Source: Isoetes taiwanensis
Lineage: Eukaryota; Streptophyta; Lycopodiopsida; Isoetales; Isoetaceae
Reading direction: 5' to 3'
Length of the DNA stretch: 64,000 nucleotides
NCBI GenBank assembly: GCA_021234155.1
Contig: JAJEKV010000192.1
Coordinates: 145,001 to 209,000, forward strand
Shown: in pieces, positions 11,139 through 23,162 of the stretch
How positions within the stretch are numbered: position 1 is the stretch's first letter
Layout of the letters: every line of letters begins with the position of its first letter
Notes under the pieces: model-generated
Seen by the model: the letters and a program-made list of their open reading frames with translations, nothing else
What the model was told of the DNA's origin: nothing
The model's database searches: none
Translations under genes and position numbers: made by a program

Positions 11139-11870
11139 GTGACCATTGATGAACCAAATACATTTCAAGAGGCTCGCAGTGTGTGTCTAGGTCCGGGTCC
11201 GCTATGGCGGAAAGGCAATGGAAGAAGAGTTCCAATCACTTCAAGCTTAATGACACTGAATTGGTTCCTTTGCCTCGCGGCAAAGCGCCTTGTAGGATGC
11301 AAATGGATTTACAAAGTCAAATATAATGAGCAGAGCAAAGTGCAGAGGTATAAAGCGAGATTAGTGGCTCAGGGATGTTCTCAAATTCCAGGGATTGACT
11401 TTCATGTTCTCTCCCCTGTGGCTAGACTTTCGTCCATCAGAGCAGTGTTGGCCATCGCAAATGCACATGATATGGAATTAGATCAAATGGATGTCAAGAC
11501 GGCATTTTTGCATGGGACTCTAGATGAAGACGTATTCATGAGGCAACCTCCTGGATTCGAGTGCTCTGGCAAATCACCGTATGCAAACTCAAGAGGTCCA
11601 TCTATGGGCTGCGCCAGTCACCAAGAGCTTGGTATCAGACTATCAACTGTTTCTTCACAACACATGGATTCCAGCGCAGTCAATCTGATTGGAATATCTA
11701 CAGTAGACAAACTGAGCATGAATGGCTTATTATTGTCTTGTACGTCGATGATCTCCTTCTGGCTAGCACAAATCGCAGCAGTCTAGATCATCTCAAGATG
11801 CTTTTGTCACAGAGATTCCGGATGACCGATTTAAGGCAGGTTTGAGTTTCTTTTTGGGGATAAAGGTGGT
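11139..11870 (+). pseudogene. Copia reverse transcriptase, broken
   Basis: The reverse transcriptase starts after a linker with EPNTFQEA. Recognisable family blocks are GCKWIYKVKYN (11298 onward), RYKARLVAQG, DVKTAFLHG and PPGFE, then in a second frame KLKRSIYGLRQSPRAWY, and YVDD at 11741-11752 with LLLAS after it, and finally SFFLGIKV. Several joins sit at places where a CAG or CTG would restore the family sequence (for example near 11200-11290). Confidence 0.9.
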
Positions 11871-12189
11871 CGTAAATAGAGCTAAACGTGTGCTTACCCT
11901 TAATCGTGCTAAAATATCCAAGGGATTCTCAACAAGTTTGGCTTTACAGATTGTAAGGATTTGTCACGCCAACAAGGCCATCATCCACCTTACCCGGATA
12001 TGGCTCCTTCCAAATTCGAAGATGCGCCTACATGCAAGATATTCCTTTTCGTCATGCGAATCGGCAGTCTTATGCATCTCATGGTTTGCACAAGGCCGGA
12101 TCTAAGTCTTCAGAAGTTACTTCGGTCCGCTTTGAGTTGTCCCGTCCGTAACATTGGAAGGCGCAGTCGTCGATTCTCGAGGTATTTAC

Positions 12190-12675
12190 ATGCTACACAG
12201 ATCTTGGGCTTCACCGCGTAATGGTTTGCATGGGTTTGCTGATGCATTATGGGGGGATCTCATGGAAAGATACTCAGACGGGGGTAATCGCCTCCTGCCC
12301 AAGGGGAGTAGTTAGCTGGTGTAGCAAGAAGCGTAAAGCAATTGCAGCTTCGAAGTTGTGAATCAGAATATATGGCTCAGGTGCGCAGCAGCCAAGGAGG
12401 CAATTTGGCTCCAAAGGTTAATCAAGGAACTTGGGGAAGATCAACAAGGGCCCGTGGCTATATTCTCAGACAATCAAAGTCGCAATATCCTTGGCGAAAA
12501 TCCGACCAATTTCACCAAAGCAAAGCACATTGAGATCCAAAGATCATTTTACAAGAGAAAAAGATTGAGCAAGGGAAAATCAAGGTCACGTATCTATCCA
12601 CCCGAAGATGACAATGAGATATGTTTACAAAACCACTACCAAGGAAAAGGTTCTTGGAATGTGTTGAAGAATTAG
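12190..12675 (+). pseudogene. Copia RNase H, broken
   Basis: Fragments of the C-terminal RNase H domain are readable: GFADA near 12235, SWCSKKRKAIA near 12315, ESEYMA near 12361, then EAIWLQRLIKELGE and IFSDNQS, and KAKHIEIQ near 12520. RNase H removes the RNA strand during reverse transcription. Frame changes separate the pieces. The block ends just before the purine tract. Confidence 0.85.
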
Positions 12676-12710
12676 GCATGAAGAAAGTTTGAATCGATCA
12701 TATTTCCTTC

Positions 12711-12718
12711 GAGGGGAG
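12711..12718 (+). other. Polypurine tract
   Basis: GAGGGGAG lies immediately before the 3' LTR, where plus-strand priming takes place. Confidence 0.85.
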
Positions 12719-12945
12719 TATTGGAACACATCAAGCACATCAAGCACATTAAGCACCACATCAAGCACATATCGCTGGAACGCATCATTATAACATCGTG
12801 AAATATGCCGTCCTGTTGTCCATTTATAGAAGTAGTTAAACTAGGAGTTAAGATATTGTGGCGATGTAAAGATCCGTTGTATTCTCAGATAAAAGATGGA
12901 ATAGAGAAGAGGGAAACAGGCTTTTGGGGATTTCTTGCTTCTTTA
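12719..12945 (+). repeat. 3' LTR of the copia element
   Basis: It matches the 5' LTR over its full length with about ten differences. Most of these fall at CAG/CTG sites (for example CATCAGG versus CATCGTG). The flanking ACATC at 12946-12950 completes the target duplication. Confidence 0.9.
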
Positions 12946-12950
12946 ACATC

Positions 12951-15092
12951 AACTGCATGATAAACATTTTTTACAAAATCCCTTTGCCCACCTCCTACTT
13001 GTCATTACGCATAAACAGAAAAATTACAAACTTTTGTAAGACTAAAACAGTACGTCCATTTTACATTTTTCTACAGGCCTTTGAGTAGCAATGAAGAGGA
13101 AAGGCACACTATTCACCTTAATGATTGTCTTAGAACCAACAAAAGCTTCAACCTTTTTCCAATCACGGTTGAATCTGCAAGAAACACACACATCCATCCA
13201 CCAATAATAGATCCATCTGCACAACATTTACACACCTTAAGCATATTTGAAAGAACACATTTACAAATGGAAATGCATTGTGGAAGCAATGAACAAAGCA
13301 CCTCTCACTGATATGGGTTTATCTTTATACACTTTCCCGGAAAATAATGTGAACACCCGCAGTCGGGCCGATCACCTCAACAGGCTCCACAGCTGATCTG
13401 GATTCTAGAGCATGTACGCAAGTAGAAGCGAAAAGGGGTGTACTCTCACTGCTGCATCCTGAAATATGGCAACATGCAGTGATGTTGTAGGCCCTCTTTG
13501 TGTCGTGAAAGGTTGATGATCAATATCCTCATCAATATTGCATGTTCAATCCTATAAATACCACAATCCTGAGTTAGAAAGCAATTAAATATCTCATATA
13601 ATTTGCATAATAAAACTTGCCCTATGGTCCATGGGTTGAGGCATGCCCTAAGATGAAACAGTATTGACATGCTAGGAAGGATGCTCAGCCATATGTTACC
13701 TAAGTGAAAAAGCAAAAAACACAGTTCAGATGACTTTGAGAAAGCTTTGCATTCTCATTCTTGACCTTTTTTTCTATAAGGACAAAGAAATGGAATGAAG
13801 AAGAAATTTTTTGCAAGTAGCTATAGTCTGCTTAGAGGCCATGTCTTAATAACCAATCTGTCGACATACAGCCATCACGCATTGGATATTCCACCGTGGC
13901 CTTATAGACTATGGTAGGTTCATACTAGACGTAGAGTCTTTGACACTAATGGCAATCAGTGATCAGCAAACCACAACAGAAAAACACAAAGGAGCAAGAT
14001 GAACAAAAACAAAAATAACAACATGCAACAGTGCCATCAAAGTTTTCTTATTGCACAACTCAATATTAATACATTCACAATTTTTCTATCACATGAGGAT
14101 AAAAAAACAAAGCATAACGGATATCCAGACTTCTCACCAGGCAAGGATATTACTCTAAGAATATGCAACAAAGAACTAACACACCTATTCACTTACTGGC
14201 AAAATAATGACAAATATTCTTACTATTTGCTCATCACACACTATTAGCTGCTGAGTGACAACAAGTTGCTATTTAGCTGAGAAAAAAGACCTTGAGATTG
14301 CTCTTTCCAATGCACTCAGCATGAGAGCAGGTAATCTTTACCATCTACAACTAGAAGCTTTTACGAACAAAATGCAAAAGTTCAATGGTTTGCAAAAGCT
14401 TAATTGATGCCACAGAGGCTCGTGTTGCTTTATGTTCCCTATTTCTACCCTTCTATCATAAAATGGGCATGGCCTATCAGATCGTCCCTGCGATCTCCTT
14501 TAGTTGGTCTTTAGTGGACTTTGAAAAAGCTCTATGGCGATAAAACTAGACAGTTCTGATAATCAGGATAATAAGCATTTGAAGAGATTGCTGAAAGATT
14601 TGGTTATATACAGCAAATTTGGCCAACCTTTTTCGAACTAAACAAAAATGGACGTTCCTAAGAAGTGACAGAAAGCAAAAACCACGAAAAGCTGTATAAG
14701 AGAACTGTAATTGAACATCATAATACCACTTACGTCAACCATATTTTCTCTGCCTTACTTTAAATTTGCACTCAAACATAAAGGTTTCCTATTTTATAGT
14801 CAGTCACAGTGAAAAAGGTGTATATTGGCAGAAGCCACTTAAGTGTTATAAGAAATCTTAAGCGATATGCAATCTTGGAAGTTTACCATGGATGATTGTA
14901 ATGTTGGCTTATAGTAAGCTCATTATGTTTCCCCTTTGGCAATGATATGTGACTTGGTTTTCTATTTTTTTGCATTCAGTCTCTGTACTAATGCCATCAA
15001 CTAGTCTCCCACTTCAGAAGGTTTGGCTCTGTTATGCTCGATGAATAAATGTGACATAGATTTTGCATTCTGTTTGACTTTTAAGTGATTAG
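12951..15092. other. Mostly non-coding, possible exon remnants on the minus strand
   Basis: The region is dominated by short frames. On the minus strand about 13301-13113 reads a Cys-rich stretch (CKCVLSNMLKVCKCC), and about 13450-13340 reads SAVEPVEVIGPTAGVHIIF. Both have protein-like composition but no family I can name. They may be exons of a lost gene. Nothing else is supported. Confidence 0.25.
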
Positions 15093-15321
15093 GGTACTAG
15101 TGAATCTATGGAGGCTATTTCAGTGATTGAAAAGCTAAAGGTACTTGTGTCCTGCTTAATAAAATCTTCTAAATACTGCAATAACTAATGTTATTTTGTG
15201 AACCAGCTTGAGAAGATAAAGTACGAAAGATAGCTACATGAACTTGCATCAATGGTGGAAAGACTTGAAAGCGGAAGGCAGAAACTTCTTGTAGAGGTCA
15301 AGAACATTCCCAACAGAAGTT
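15093..15321 (+). pseudogene. Coiled-coil host gene, left part, interrupted by a LINE
   Basis: Two exon-like pieces lie in phase. 15093-15140 (GTSESMEAISVIEKLK) is bounded by AG and GT. 15207 onward follows AACCAG and reads LEKIKYER, a stop, then LHELASMVERLESG and QKLLVEVKN. The stop is a TAG at a position where CAG (Gln) fits the heptad pattern. Composition is that of an alpha-helical coiled coil. The LINE enters at 15322, and further exon-like pieces occur beyond its other end at 31812. I do not recognise the protein. Confidence 0.5.
15303..15321. repeat. LINE target-site duplication, left copy
   Basis: AACATTCCCAACAGAAGTT is repeated exactly at 31793-31811, after the poly(A)-like tail of the LINE. 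A 19-bp duplication is in the normal range for LINE insertion. Confidence 0.95.
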
Positions 15322-16444
15322 CCGGTGTTGACTTCTTCCATTAGTAAGGTGCAGTCTGGGTTTGTTCCTGGGAGGAACATTTTGACTAATGTTGCCGCAG
15401 CTTATGAGGGCCTTTATTGGGCCAGGAGAACAGGTCAAGGCATTGCCATCTTAAGCTTGACTTTGCCAAAGCTTACGATAGTGTCCGTTGGGAGTTCTTG
15501 TCTGCCATGATGTTAGCGTTGGGCTGTGGTCCATGCTTTACAGAGACAGTCATGAAGCTGCATAGGTCAGCACGGGCTATGGTGGTGTGCCAGGGTGAAC
15601 CCTCCGCCTTTTTCTGTTAGGCAGAGGGGTGCGTCAGGGGTGCCCTTTGGCGCCATTTTTGTTTACGATTATGGCGGAGGCACTGTCTCAGTTGTTTTTT
15701 GCTGCAGTGGAGGAGGTGGTGGTGGATGGGCTTCGGATGCAGGATGGTAGTCAGCAGATTATTAACCAGTTCGCCGATGACACTTTCCTCTTCTTGGTGG
15801 CAGAAGAGAGGAATTTGCGGAATGTGAAGGGTTTGCTGGATACTTTCTCCTTGGCCTCAGGCATTCTTCTGAATTGGGGTAAATGCTCCGCATTATGGGC
15901 CCAGCTGACTCCGCCTCTCCCTTGTTTGGCTCTATTCTCTTGGAAGGTGCTTTCAGGTAATGTTTGTACTAAGCTGTTGGGTATTCCCTTTGGAGGGGAT
16001 GTTTCCATGGGGAGGGTGTGGGATGACATTTTGCAGGGGTTGCAGAAACACCTCAATTGGTGGAAGGGTAGCAAGTTGTCCATGGCAAGTAGGATCACTA
16101 TTGCCAAGTCAGTACTTTGTAGCACTCATGTGTATACAGCATCTGCGATGTTAGCTCCTGAGGGTAAGATACAGGCTTTGGATAAGATTATTCGAAATTT
16201 TGTGTGGGGCGGAGATGATGAAGGGGCGGTTGTTAAAGTGGCTTGGTGGAAGTGTCTCCGCCCCCGGGAGGATGGGGGCTTGGCCATTTTGGATTTGGCA
16301 CTGCATAGTAAGGTGTTGGTCTCCAAGTTTGTTTGGAGGGCTCTGCATGGAGCATCTTCTCCTGGTGCGGCGCTGTTGTTGCAGTCTCTTCGCCATTGTG
16401 TGGCATTTGGGAAGCCGTCTGTGCATGTGGAGTTGCCCTGGGCA
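15322..16444 (+). pseudogene. LINE reverse transcriptase, left part
   Basis: The readable blocks of a plant LINE reverse transcriptase are GFVPGRNIL near 15360, KLDFAKAYDSVRWEF (motif A, second frame, near 15440), RQGCPLAPFLF (15632 onward, motif B), QFADDT near 15770 (motif C, F-A-D-D), then NWGKCSALW and the thumb region to ELPWA at 16444. Two frame changes occur before 15629, and from there the frame is open up to the CACTA insertion. The enzyme would copy element RNA at a nicked target. Confidence 0.9.
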
Positions 16445-17030
16445 CACTACAAGAGGATAGGGTTTTTGCGTCAACCCCTGCGTCACTACCTTCAAAGGTT
16501 TGTCAGATTTGTGTCAGAAGCTTGAAAGTGACACAAATTAATTTGATTGCGTCAGAACTTGTCTCAATACAATTGTGTCAATAACAATGTCATTTTTATG
16601 GCACATGTGTGTCAAAATTTTGGAATTTTTTCGTTAGCTTTTATAATGATGATTACATCGTTTATTGCAACAATATTGTGACATAATTTAAGTCAATGTA
16701 GCAATAGGTTTGTTTCCACCATCACATCGTCAGTTCTACAGTTTTGGGTCAATTTTGTTATGCATTTGTGACACATTTTGTGATAGTTTCTTGTCACCTT
16801 TTGTAGAACTTTTGCATCATTTTGTAGTATCATATATAATGGCAATTTTACGTCAACTTTTTGTTATAGATTGTGGCACTTATATCTTGTGATTGTGTCA
16901 AAAAAGTGTCAATGTAGTGACATTGTTAAGTAGAAATACATAGATATCTTGACACAAAAAGGGCTAAGTTTGACACAAAAGTGCCACTAACTAATATGAG
17001 GGAAACAACCTTGCAAATAAACATTTTATA
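16445..17030. repeat. CACTA left end and subterminal repeats
   Basis: After the inverted repeat, the words GTGTCAA, GTGACAC, TGACACAAA and TTGTGTCA recur many times in both orientations. In CACTA elements such arrays bind the accessory transposition protein. The open frame running in from the LINE to 16525 is chance read-through. Confidence 0.85.
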
Positions 17031-17091
17031 GTTTTTAATCAGACTATCATGGTTTTAATGGTACTATATAAACAATATAACCAATATTTGT

Positions 17092-18230
17092 TCTGTGTGC
17101 TCCCAAGGGCATAGCCTAAATCGGGCCCTTGACGGACGCTCATGAGCACCGGGGTACTTGTTGGTCACGGTTCTTGCGGGCGGTTGTGATTTAATGGGCC
17201 ATATTGATCAGAACCGCTTAGGTCTATGGTGACGGAAGCGGAATAAGGGTAGTAAATGGCTAGCGGCGTAATGGTCCGCTAGGGGCACTAATATTACTAA
17301 ATATTAGTGCGGAAGGAGCTAGCGAGTTTGCCGGTGCGTAAGACCTATATGGTTGCATGGTTAACATTATTATATTAATGTTAATGTAACTTGTATAGGC
17401 ACTAGGGGCCAATGTCATTAACATGAAAGATAAATATGTTAGCTATGGTTTTAATAAACCATTAAAGAGACACGTGGCAGCAAAGGATTCGATGGGTCAT
17501 AGAAATCTGATATTGATCAGAGGAGACGAATTCGTGAAGGAATCCGGATGCCAGATCGATGGGTTAGTTGTAGAGAACAGATTTGGATCAAATAAAAGCA
17601 TAATTTGGCCGGTTTTGGGCATATAGGACTGATAGTTAACTCCAGAGCTGGGAGGAAGTATTGGTTGAGGGCACGAATTTGGATCAGAAGAATAGGAGGG
17701 TCGATTCTACTATAAGACTTGGCTAATTGATTCAAGAGCTGGGCCTTGAGCTCGGATTTGGATTCCAAGGCTGTAGGTGTGGCTCCAAGGCAGATTGTTG
17801 CTGCCAGGAGCCGGATTAAGCTTGGCCAGCCGATAACCATTCATCCAAGGAGAATTCTCTGGAAGGATCCAGTCTGTGTGGGTGGTTTTGCATAGTAGCA
17901 AGCTATCGTGGTCAGTGAGGGGGATCTAGGATCCAAGGTGTGGGCGGTTCTCGACCCATGAGCAACGCTGGCAAGGGTTTTCCTTTGGAAAATTTTTGTC
18001 TTTATAACATGGTATCGGGGCCTAATGGCTGAATCTGCACCGATATGCGGCTAGACCAATTGACGATTTCCACGAAGTGCATTCGCCGGAAGATCGGCAT
18101 AATACTCACGCTCTCGAGGACATTCATCTGGAAGATGAATTGCCCGAGTTCGATTTGGACGAAATTGCACCCTCGATGTTTGCTCCAAAGAGCGGTGACC
18201 CCGTAGGTGTGCTTTGTCCATGCAAATGCT
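17092..18230 (+). mobile_element. LTR retrotransposon 5' fragment within the CACTA
   Basis: TGGTATCGGGGCC at 18010-18022 resembles the tRNA-iMet primer site TGGTATCAGAGCC with its CAG changed to CGG. It directly follows a TTTATAACA end. The upstream ~900 bp (from about TGTGTGCTCCCAAGG) would then be an LTR. Downstream a short acidic open stretch follows (LEDIHLEDELPEFDLDE). No second LTR is seen. The block is strikingly poor in CAG/CTG and rich in CGG. Assignment rests mainly on the primer-site match. Confidence 0.4.
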
Positions 18231-18650
18231 TTAAAAGTGCGTAATCACGGGTTTTGGTGATGCCGAACGCCCGGGAGCAAGTATTGAGCGGGGTCCCGTA
18301 AGTGGGAACTTACCTGACAATGATGAAGTTCTTGTCAACCGATCGTATAGGGAACTAAATGAAATAAGAACTTAACAAGCCAAGTTCAGGGATACCCTAG
18401 GGTTGATGCAAGAAAACTTGCAGAAGTGGCACAAGGCCTCCAAAAATGAACTTGTATAAAAAATTAGCATGAAAACCAGTATGTATGTGGTTTTCTTAGA
18501 CGACAATCCACAATGTAAAAAAAATTATGTGTCCTTCCTGGTTTTACAAAACCCATAATAGTCCATATCATATTTTTTGTACTAATTCGAAATTTTAAGC
18601 TAGTTTCTAGAAATCATTACTAGTTTATAAGATTGTACATTGATTTCGCA

Positions 18651-18977
18651 AAATCATCACTAGTTCATATCATGTTTAATTACATGAATTCTACAGCCGT
18701 ACAATAACTTTTTCAAATCATCAATAGTTTAAAAGATGTGTTTTAAGCATATATTGATTTTGCAAAACCAATGCCGATCTGCACTATATTTAATTAGATG
18801 AATTCTAGATAGCAAAATCATCGCTAGTTTATATCATGTTTAGTTACATGAATTCTACAGTTGTACAATAATTTTTTGAAATTATCAATAGTTTAAAAGA
18901 TGTGTTTTAAGCATATATTGATGTGCAAAACCAACGCTAATCTGCAATATATTTAATTATATGAATTTTAGATTTTA
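18651..18977. repeat. 164-bp tandem repeat, two copies
   Basis: Units start at 18651 and 18815 with AAATCATC(A/G)CTAGTT and share TTACATGAATTCTACAG and AAAAGATGTGTTTTAAGC. A partial third copy may extend to 19010. Confidence 0.85.
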
Positions 18978-19009
18978 CAACGGTCTTTAGAAATCATCAT
19001 TAGTTTATG

Positions 19010-21210
19010 GAATGGTTTCTCTATATACATTTTTAATATCATAATATTGGATGCTTTTATATGCTAGTTATCGAAAATTTTGTATTCTATTAAGTTTTTC
19101 TTATTAGTTCGAGAAGCATGTTAAATTTTGCAAAGATGCTAAGATTTTTTCATGTGATTATTCACTATGCTTATTAACGCACCCCCTCCCCCACCACATT
19201 TGGTCGACAATCGAAAACAATAATAAAAACAAAAGACGGGTTGTTTTTTTTTTATAAAAAAAATTATAAAAAAAAACTATACGTATGTGGAGGTGTGGTT
19301 TTTGAAGGATACAATATAGTTTTTCTTAAAAAGCTACGATTTTTAGCAGGCTTGCTTAACCCCCCTTACAACAATCCTTATAATTCTAGCATATCCATCT
19401 AGCATGCCACATAAGTTTGTGACGTGTCCTAATCTTAACCATAAGATCTGCTATTTTTTAATTGAACGGTTCTAAAAAATAGAAAAACCCTTCAAAATTA
19501 AGCCCCTTCTTTGACGGATGCAAAGGATTTGCTCCCCTTGCCTGGCTCGACCTCCTTCTATATTTTTCCTATTCTTTCTTTTTCCCCTACGTTGTTGTTT
19601 ATTTATTTGCTGTAGTATACGAATTTCCATCCGACTATGTCGTGGGTTGCAACCTCCTTCTAAAAGAGTTTGATTTACGAATTTCCATTCGACTATGTCG
19701 TGGACTGCAACCTCCTTCTAAAGGAATTTGATTGATGCCAGAGGCTTTACCTCAGTAAGTTTTTTCGTCTACCAATGGATACATTTAATCTATGGCTAGA
19801 AAAATTAAAAACCTTTGGAAAATAAGCTATCGCTCTTTATTTGCATTGAGCTTGGATGGTTCGATGATATGCTCCTTGCCAGAGGTTAGCATCCCAAGGT
19901 CTGCAGATTGGGTCACAGAAGAAAGGTCGCCTGGTAGCTTTTTAACTCACCTCACAATTATGTTTAATATGAAGAAGCTCGTGGCCAATGAAAGGCATGT
20001 GTAGCTCAAGGTAAAGGCCCCCAACTCTGCCAGCTTGTTGCCAAGGCTCCACTCTGTTTGCTTGTCTGCCTATCTGCCTGCGTGAGTTTTGTTTAAATGC
20101 AGGTACATATTTTCAAATTCTTGCTTAAAATACCAATGACGGATCTGAATCTCCATCAGGCTATCTTTCTTGGCCATGCACGAGGTGTGAAGATGGACTT
20201 TCGGCATTAGTAGATCTGCTACCCCCTTTAGATAAGTATCCCTCTACTGATCGTGAGTAGATGATCCATCCAACCCTGCAGAAAATTCATCCAAGCCATT
20301 TTCATTTATTGTGCAAAAAATCTAATTGCCTAGTCCATGTCCCTGTTTTCCAGCACTTTGTACATAGTTGCAACAACACAAACCAGTTCAGGTCACATGA
20401 CATTAAGGGCTACATTAATTGGAGTCTCATCTAGTGATGAAAGGTTGTGTTATAGATTGCCCAGATTGTACAAACAATGTAGGCTCTACAATAGTTCCAG
20501 TCGATTCATGAGTTTCTTCCTTTTGTGCAGTCCATTAAGTTAAAGATAGGGTTATTGTTTTCATCCCAAGTTCATCCCATTTCGATGGCATGAGCATGGT
20601 GAAAAGGCAAAGATGAGTGATGGTGTGGCAAAACACGAAGGGGTGGAAATATGAAGAATTTGCCTAGCCAACTTCGCAATTTTTTAGAATAAGCATATTT
20701 CACCGTGGTGACTTGGCATTTCATTGGATGATATGGCATGTCACATGATGTCTAAGCATTTTATGCACTTTTCATAGAAATTGATACGGAAGGAGCCGCC
20801 AATCTTCGGATATGAAGGTTCAGAAGCCACCAAGTTAGATGGTTGGGGTTTCCAAATCCCTCCTTGCTAATGATCTATAGAATTTAGCCAAAGTTAAAGA
20901 TAAAAATTGGCTTTAGATAGATAATAATAACGCCGCAACAACAAAGCTTGAATCCCTGATAACAACGGAGAAACCATAATCATGGGCATTGCCATTATTT
21001 TGTCAAAAACACATCACAATATTGATTAAAAGACATAAGTCAAATACAAAATATAGTGATTTGTGCAAGCTTTTATGCATTCACATGCATTGTTTGTTCC
21101 ACCTAATAAAGAAGTCGAAAAACATTTGTGCATGTGTCTATAGGATCCTAGCATTAAGATCTTAGCATTCTTCTTTGCAAAGAAAAGGTGCCGAGGAAAC
21201 ATGAGGGGAT
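19010..21210. other. CACTA interior without recognised genes
   Basis: No coding region is supported. A 57-bp tandem duplication lies at about 19618-19733 (ACGAATTTCCATNCGACTA, twice). The rest shows no structure I can name. Confidence 0.4.
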
Positions 21211-21214
21211 TTAA

Positions 21215-21735
21215 TTTAATCCAATAATATTTGCCCGATCACAAACCGTATCTTTACAACCAACACATAATTACCATTAACATTATTAACAAAAATCATT
21301 ACATTCAATGCATTTACATTAAAATCCCCCTGAAACCCCCTTTGGTTTGGGTGCATATTCACACGGGGGGTGACGTAGGGCAGCGAGAGCCCTGTAATTA
21401 TGTTTTGCACGTACAAAATCAACACCATATAGTATATTGCTTGAAATCTTATAGTATTTTGCAAATCTTGTTATACAGTATAACAAATTCTATACATCCA
21501 TACCCCACAAACGAGGAACTTTGTGTACGGTGTAGATTAAGGAATAAGGGGTGAATATGCCTATCCAACAGCTCTCGTTGCCCGGAGTCACCCCCCGTGT
21601 GAATATGCACCCAAACCAAAGGGGGTTTCAGGGGGATTTTAATTTAAATGCATTGAATGTAATGATTTTTGTTAATAATGTTAATGGTAATTATGTGTTG
21701 GTTGTTATATCAAAAAAAAATTTGGGCCCTTCGGG
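21215..21735. repeat. Unnamed repeat with an inverted partial second copy
   Basis: The plus-strand copy (about 21440-21735) contains CCCCACAAACGAGGAACTTT, CTATCCAACAGCTCTCGTTG and CCAAAGGGGGTTT. A partial inverted copy lies just left (21215-21410, AAACCCCCTTTGG). A further copy lies inverted at 26690-27065. Both longer copies end near a GGCCCNTTCGGGCC hairpin. No coding is likely. Confidence 0.75.
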
Positions 21736-21835
21736 CCATAACAAAAGAAAAACAGATAAACAACAAGGGCGTAAATATTAATTATTAATTGAAGAGATTA
21801 TATAAAACATCAAGGACATTACACTACATTTTCAT

Positions 21836-23162
21836 TTAATACAATGCATTTTTAGCTGGAAATAGTTCTAACATTTGAAATCCACAAATGGCCATCCAAG
21901 GAGTATATAGCACGACTGGAACTGCCTTCTTGAGTTCCTTAGAAATATGTAGCGTAGGTCCAGGATCTCCGACATCGAAACAAAGTACTGTATTTTCATA
22001 GATTATATCCACAAAACTATTGAAACTTGGAGTATACCTTTTGGTCCAAAATGCTCCATATTTGCACAAATTATGAAAATGGGTCAAAGATTAGCAATAA
22101 CTACTATACATCCTTCTTACGCCTTCAAGTTACACACCAAAGACAAACTAATTTCAAACCTCAAACTAATTTCAATTTGTGTAATGGCAACAAAGGGTCT
22201 CGTGTTATCCGCTTCATGTAAAGCAAAGATTTTTTATCAGCTGACCATAGATTGAGATATTGTCTCCATCAGCCATAGATTGAAATATTGTCTCCATCCT
22301 TCAAATACACATTCCAAAATTTCATCCGAAATAAAACCCTCAAACCGTTTGCTTTCCATCTCGAATCTGAACTTCGGCTATAGTAAGTCCCCAAACTTTG
22401 TTCTAGACCGGGGGACACCAAATAGGAGAAACTCAAGCAAGCTGGATCACATAGCCCAACTAAAAGCTGCCACATGAAGTACATAACCTTCGTATAATAT
22501 CATCCAAAACTCCCAGGCAGCAGATGAAGAGTACATTTGCCGGATCTACAAATAAAGCTGTGGCTTACTATTTAGATGGAGCAATATTTTATCTCATCAT
22601 TGATGCCTCTGCATAAAACAAAGAGGCCTGCGAACTGGCAGAATCATGGACTCCATATCTGCAAGTTTTAGAAACCTTCAGAGATTGATAGGCATATAAG
22701 AAACAGCCGAGAAAGTCAAGGCCGGCTCTGAAATGGAAATCCAACAAGAAGGGGGTTTGCGAAGAGAATTCAAAATACCCGAAAGAATACTCTCTTCTGG
22801 GTTGCTAAAGAGTTTTACTGCAACGAATGAGAAGCTGAGAAGCTGAGAACGAAATGGGCGAGCGTGATCATGTCGGTTGTGGAAAAACCCTTTCGGATCG
22901 GGTACGCAAATTGAGGAAATTGTGCGTACCCGCCCTACCAAAATTCTTGGCCCTCGCCATGCAGAGGCCCCGCGATTGTGTTGAAACCAAAACCAATACC
23001 AAATATTGCATTCAAATTTAAATCCGAATAAGTGTGAATAAAATCATGCAAAGAATACAAGGCATCGTAAAAACAATCTCGTGGAGCGACGCCTCGATCA
23101 TGTTCAGCCGGCAACGCAACTATGGCTAGGGTTTCTATTTGTTTCCACAAGAATACGAACAA
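21836..23162 (-). other. Unrecognised minus-strand open frames
   Basis: Several frames of 70-90 codons follow one another on the minus strand, for example one reading NSFVDIIYENTVLCFDVGD and one reading HTYSDLNLNAIFGIG. They have fairly natural composition but no family I recognise and no obvious splice structure. They could be exons of a captured host gene or chance. Confidence 0.2.

Larger units (their letters stand above)
8329..12945 (+). mobile_element. Ty1-copia LTR retrotransposon
   Basis: The element is complete in structure: 5' LTR, primer binding site, gag, protease, integrase, reverse transcriptase, RNase H, purine tract and 3' LTR, in the copia order with integrase before reverse transcriptase. 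ACATC flanks both ends (8324-8328 and 12946-12950) as a 5-bp target duplication. The gag-protease part is largely open, while the integrase to RNase H part is broken in many frames. Many breaks sit where a CAG or CTG would be expected, so real decay and sequence error are hard to separate. Confidence 0.95.

Noticed and set aside
16126-16495. Several long minus-strand frames within the LINE
   Set aside because: They are antisense to the reverse transcriptase and carry no motif of their own.
17423-17626. 67-codon frame in the CACTA as a transposase piece
   Set aside because: No TNP2 or other transposase motif. The frame overlaps the probable LTR fragment.
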